DNA of 9,039 nucleotides from Balneolales bacterium (GTDB lineage: Bacteria > Bacteroidota > Rhodothermia > Balneolales > Natronogracilivirgulaceae): positions 1-9,039 of the forward strand of contig SKYY01000091.1 in NCBI GenBank assembly GCA_007127665.1. Direction: 5' to 3'. The first letter of the stretch is position 1, and each line of letters starts with the position of its first letter. Both the position numbers and the translations under genes were made by a program. The notes beneath the pieces were generated by a model that made no database searches, was not told where the DNA came from, and saw only the letters and a program-made list of their open reading frames with translations. Of this stretch, positions 7,062 through 9,039 are shown in pieces.

Positions 7062-8549
7062 ATGAAAAAGTTTAACTTAACCAAGTTCGCTGTTATTACA
7101 TTTCTGCTGGTTTCATTTACCGGCTGTAATGACATTCTGGACAGCGTGGAACCGGCTACCTCGGTCTCTCTTGAAGAAGCTCTTTCTTCGGCCGAGGGTG
7201 TCGCGGCACTACGTATTTCCATGTATTCGAAAATGCGTGAAAGCGGTGCCTACACCACACAGTATTTTGTGGGCCCCAGTGCTTTTACGGATGAAACCAG
7301 GGTAAGACCCGGTGCGACCCGCTATCAGGCCCTGAACGTGGCAACGGGTACCGAGGGTACCGTGCACCTTGGCAACTGGGGTGGTTCCTATAACATCATA
7401 CAGGATGCCAATATACTCATTGGTGGTATTGAAGAAGGTGTGGTGCCCCAGGCTCAACTTGACAGGTTCCGGGGTGAAGCATATGCTTTGCGTGCTTTTG
7501 CGTATCATAACCTGGTACGTGTGTACGGATATGATCCCGGTAATTTCAGTCAGGGGTCCGAAGCCAACTGGACGGAAGGCGTTATTCTCAGGACAGAACC
7601 GGTTTTGGACCTGGCTGATGCCGATCTCAGACCGAGAAGTTCAGTCAACGATGTATACACGCAAATCTTCAGCGATCTCGAAGAGGCAGCACGTCTTCTT
7701 GAGGGCGTGAATGCTGACAATTCCTTTGTCACGGAAGCGTTTATCCATGGCATCGCCGCGCGTGCGCATCTGTATGCCGGCAATTGGGGAGAAGCGTCTG
7801 CTGCTGCCCAGAGAGCCATTAACAACTTCCCCGGATCCCTGGAAACAACGGCTGATGGTGTTGCCAGCATGTTCCATGAATTTGATGGTGGACATCCGGA
7901 AGCACTTTTCAGACTTATTGTGAATCCGGATACCGAAGGGACAACTGCCGGTGGCTCATTTATCAACGAAGGCCCTGCTGCTTATACTTCGGATCAATGG
8001 ATATCTCAGCTTCCTACACAATTCCTGATCGACAAGTATGAAGACGAGGATTACCGGCTCGGTTGGTATATGGACTGTGCTGCAGCCCAGAGGACGGGCC
8101 CTGCACCGTCAAGCTGTGACGCCATTAATGACGGAGGATTCTCCATCATCAAATTCAATGGTGTCAGAGGCAATACCGTAGATGACATGCCCTATATGCG
8201 CCTGGCCGAAATGTACCTGATCTGGGCAGAAGCTGCCGCAAAAGCCGCTAATGATCCGAATGCCGGTGTCGCCGCCCTCGAGACTTTGAGGAATGCAAGA
8301 AATGCCGGTCCGGTTCCTGCTGAGGCATTGGCCAATATGACAGCTTTTGAAGATATGATCCTGGATGAAAGGATGAGAGAACTTGCAGTTGAAGGTCACA
8401 GGTTCTTTGACCTGAAGCGCTTGGGACGTGACATCAGGAACCCTGATGGATCGATCAAAATGAGGGCTGACTCCTACAGGATTCTTGCTCCTATCCCTAT
8501 CGCTCTCAGAAACGTGAACCCCCTGCTGGTTAACAACCCGGGATATTAA
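7062..8549 (+). CDS. susD: SusD/RagB-family nutrient-binding outer membrane lipoprotein
   Basis: This 495-residue protein is the likely lid and ligand-capture partner of the preceding SusC. The start at ATG 7062 gives a signal sequence with lipobox FTGC and lipidated Cys22; no Shine-Dalgarno sequence is evident, which is common in Bacteroidota. Family landmarks appear in order: the N-terminal SusD-like region with NWGGSYNIIQDANILI and FRGEAYALRAFAYHNLVRVYG, helical repeat-type segments (AFIHGIAARAHLYAGNWGEA), then the RagB part with PYMRLAEMYLIWAEAAAK and ILDERMRELAVEGHRFFDLKRLGR. Its length is usual for the family. Apart from the lipidated residue, the only cysteines are C339 and C352, which could form a disulfide. 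It lies between susC (24 bp) and a small lipoprotein gene (54 bp). Ligand identity cannot be read from the sequence. Confidence 0.95.
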   Translation: MKKFNLTKFAVITFLLVSFTGCNDILDSVEPATSVSLEEALSSAEGVAALRISMYSKMRESGAYTTQYFVGPSAFTDETRVRPGATRYQALNVATGTEGTVHLGNWGGSYNIIQDANILIGGIEEGVVPQAQLDRFRGEAYALRAFAYHNLVRVYGYDPGNFSQGSEANWTEGVILRTEPVLDLADADLRPRSSVNDVYTQIFSDLEEAARLLEGVNADNSFVTEAFIHGIAARAHLYAGNWGEASAAAQRAINNFPGSLETTADGVASMFHEFDGGHPEALFRLIVNPDTEGTTAGGSFINEGPAAYTSDQWISQLPTQFLIDKYEDEDYRLGWYMDCAAAQRTGPAPSSCDAINDGGFSIIKFNGVRGNTVDDMPYMRLAEMYLIWAEAAAKAANDPNAGVAALETLRNARNAGPVPAEALANMTAFEDMILDERMRELAVEGHRFFDLKRLGRDIRNPDGSIKMRADSYRILAPIPIALRNVNPLLVNNPGY

Positions 8550-8569
8550 GCAGATATTTTATCTGTTTA
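8547..8569 (+). promoter_or_regulatory. Hairpin overlapping the susD stop codon
   Basis: TAAGCAGATA (8547-8556) can pair with TATCTGTTTA (8560-8569) around the loop TTT, giving 10 pairs including one G-U. The first three bases are the susD stop codon. It is too A/U-rich for a strong terminator and only a short T stretch is included. It could act as an attenuator, as a 3'-end stabiliser of the susCD message, or have no function. Confidence 0.4.
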
Positions 8570-8603
8570 CGAACCTATCAGGAATCTCTAAATACATTAT
8601 CCA

Positions 8604-9039
8604 ATGAAGATCAAAATACTCATATTAGCTATACTGCCACTTTTGTTGGTCGGATGCGACATCTTTGACGAAGGTGATACCAGAAAAACCTACGATGGCC
8701 CAACCGTACTCGGCTTCTTCCCGCTCCAGCAGGAAGTTCCGCTTGGTGCCGGTGTGGCTGCCGTAGAAGTGCAACTGATCGGCGAACAGCGTGATCAGGC
8801 TCTGCCCGTCAATTTCGAAGTTGACGGCGGATCAACGGCTCAGGCCGGTGTCCACTATAACGTGGCCACCGCTTCACCTGTCAGCATTGAAGCCGGTACA
8901 AGTACTGTCAATGTTGTGATCCAGTTGATTGGCGGAAGCCTTGAAGCCGGAGAAGAAGTGCGCCTGACCCTGAATCTGCTTGGCGGTGGTGACGGAGTGG
9001 AAGCTTCTGCCAACCTTGCCAGTTCAACTATCTTTATTC
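8604..9039 (+). CDS. Lipoprotein with Calx-beta-like domain, 3'-truncated
   Basis: The frame is open from ATG 8604 to the window end (145 codons) without a stop, so the C-terminus is missing. MKIKILILAILPLLLVGC is a signal sequence with a lipobox and lipidated Cys18. An acidic DIFDEGD stretch follows, of the kind often seen after the lipidated Cys in exported Bacteroidota lipoproteins. Residues about 45-135 show the pattern of a Calx-beta/DUF4843-type sandwich: VEVQLIGEQ, then LPVNFEVDGGSTAQAGVHY, VSIEAGTSTVNVVIQLIGG, and EEVRLTLNLLGG. No Shine-Dalgarno is evident. The 54-bp gap after susD suggests cotranscription and a role as an outer-membrane accessory (SusE-like position) of the import complex. 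Ligand binding is inferred from context only. A DUF4843 or other sandwich-type lipoprotein cannot be distinguished here. Confidence 0.8.
   Translation, partial: MKIKILILAILPLLLVGCDIFDEGDTRKTYDGPTVLGFFPLQQEVPLGAGVAAVEVQLIGEQRDQALPVNFEVDGGSTAQAGVHYNVATASPVSIEAGTSTVNVVIQLIGGSLEAGEEVRLTLNLLGGGDGVEASANLASSTIFI

Overview
The window looks like a chromosomal segment from a Bacteroidota-type bacterium, most likely Balneolota or a Rhodothermia relative. The reasons are a SusC/SusD outer-membrane import pair, signal-peptide lipoproteins, weak or absent Shine-Dalgarno sequences, and two genes of the GWxTD family, which is frequent in Balneolota and other deep Bacteroidota/FCB lineages. The lineage is an inference from protein families only. 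All genes lie on the + strand. I see no tRNA, rRNA, CRISPR array, insertion sequence or integrase.

Left part (1-3529): two GWxTD-family genes in tandem, 148 bp apart. The first is cut by the window start. It keeps the flanking signature of the family, but the GWxTD pentapeptide itself is replaced, and it carries a long C-terminal beta-rich extension. The second is a lipoprotein with an intact GWMTD motif near its C-terminus, behind a long beta-rich N-terminal region. The two copies therefore place the same core at opposite ends of the chain.

Middle (3530-3899): a 370-bp AT-rich gap without a credible gene. It holds an imperfect hairpin after the second GWxTD gene, A and T tracts, a long nested inverted repeat (3667-3740), and directly behind it a 12-bp-arm palindrome with a LacI-operator-like core (TGCAA-TG-TTGCA). 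The last two sit 137-233 bp upstream of the susC start and are the best candidates for regulatory sites in this window.

Right part (3900-9039): a three-gene operon. It contains a SusC/RagA TonB-dependent receptor (1045 aa), a SusD/RagB lipoprotein (495 aa, 24 bp later), and a small lipoprotein with a Calx-beta-like beta-sandwich that runs off the window end. SusC would form the TonB-driven barrel, SusD its extracellular lid, and the third protein a likely surface accessory lipoprotein. No glycoside hydrolase, peptidase or regulator is visible, so the imported substrate cannot be named. A 10-bp hairpin begins in the susD stop codon and may set the level of the third gene.
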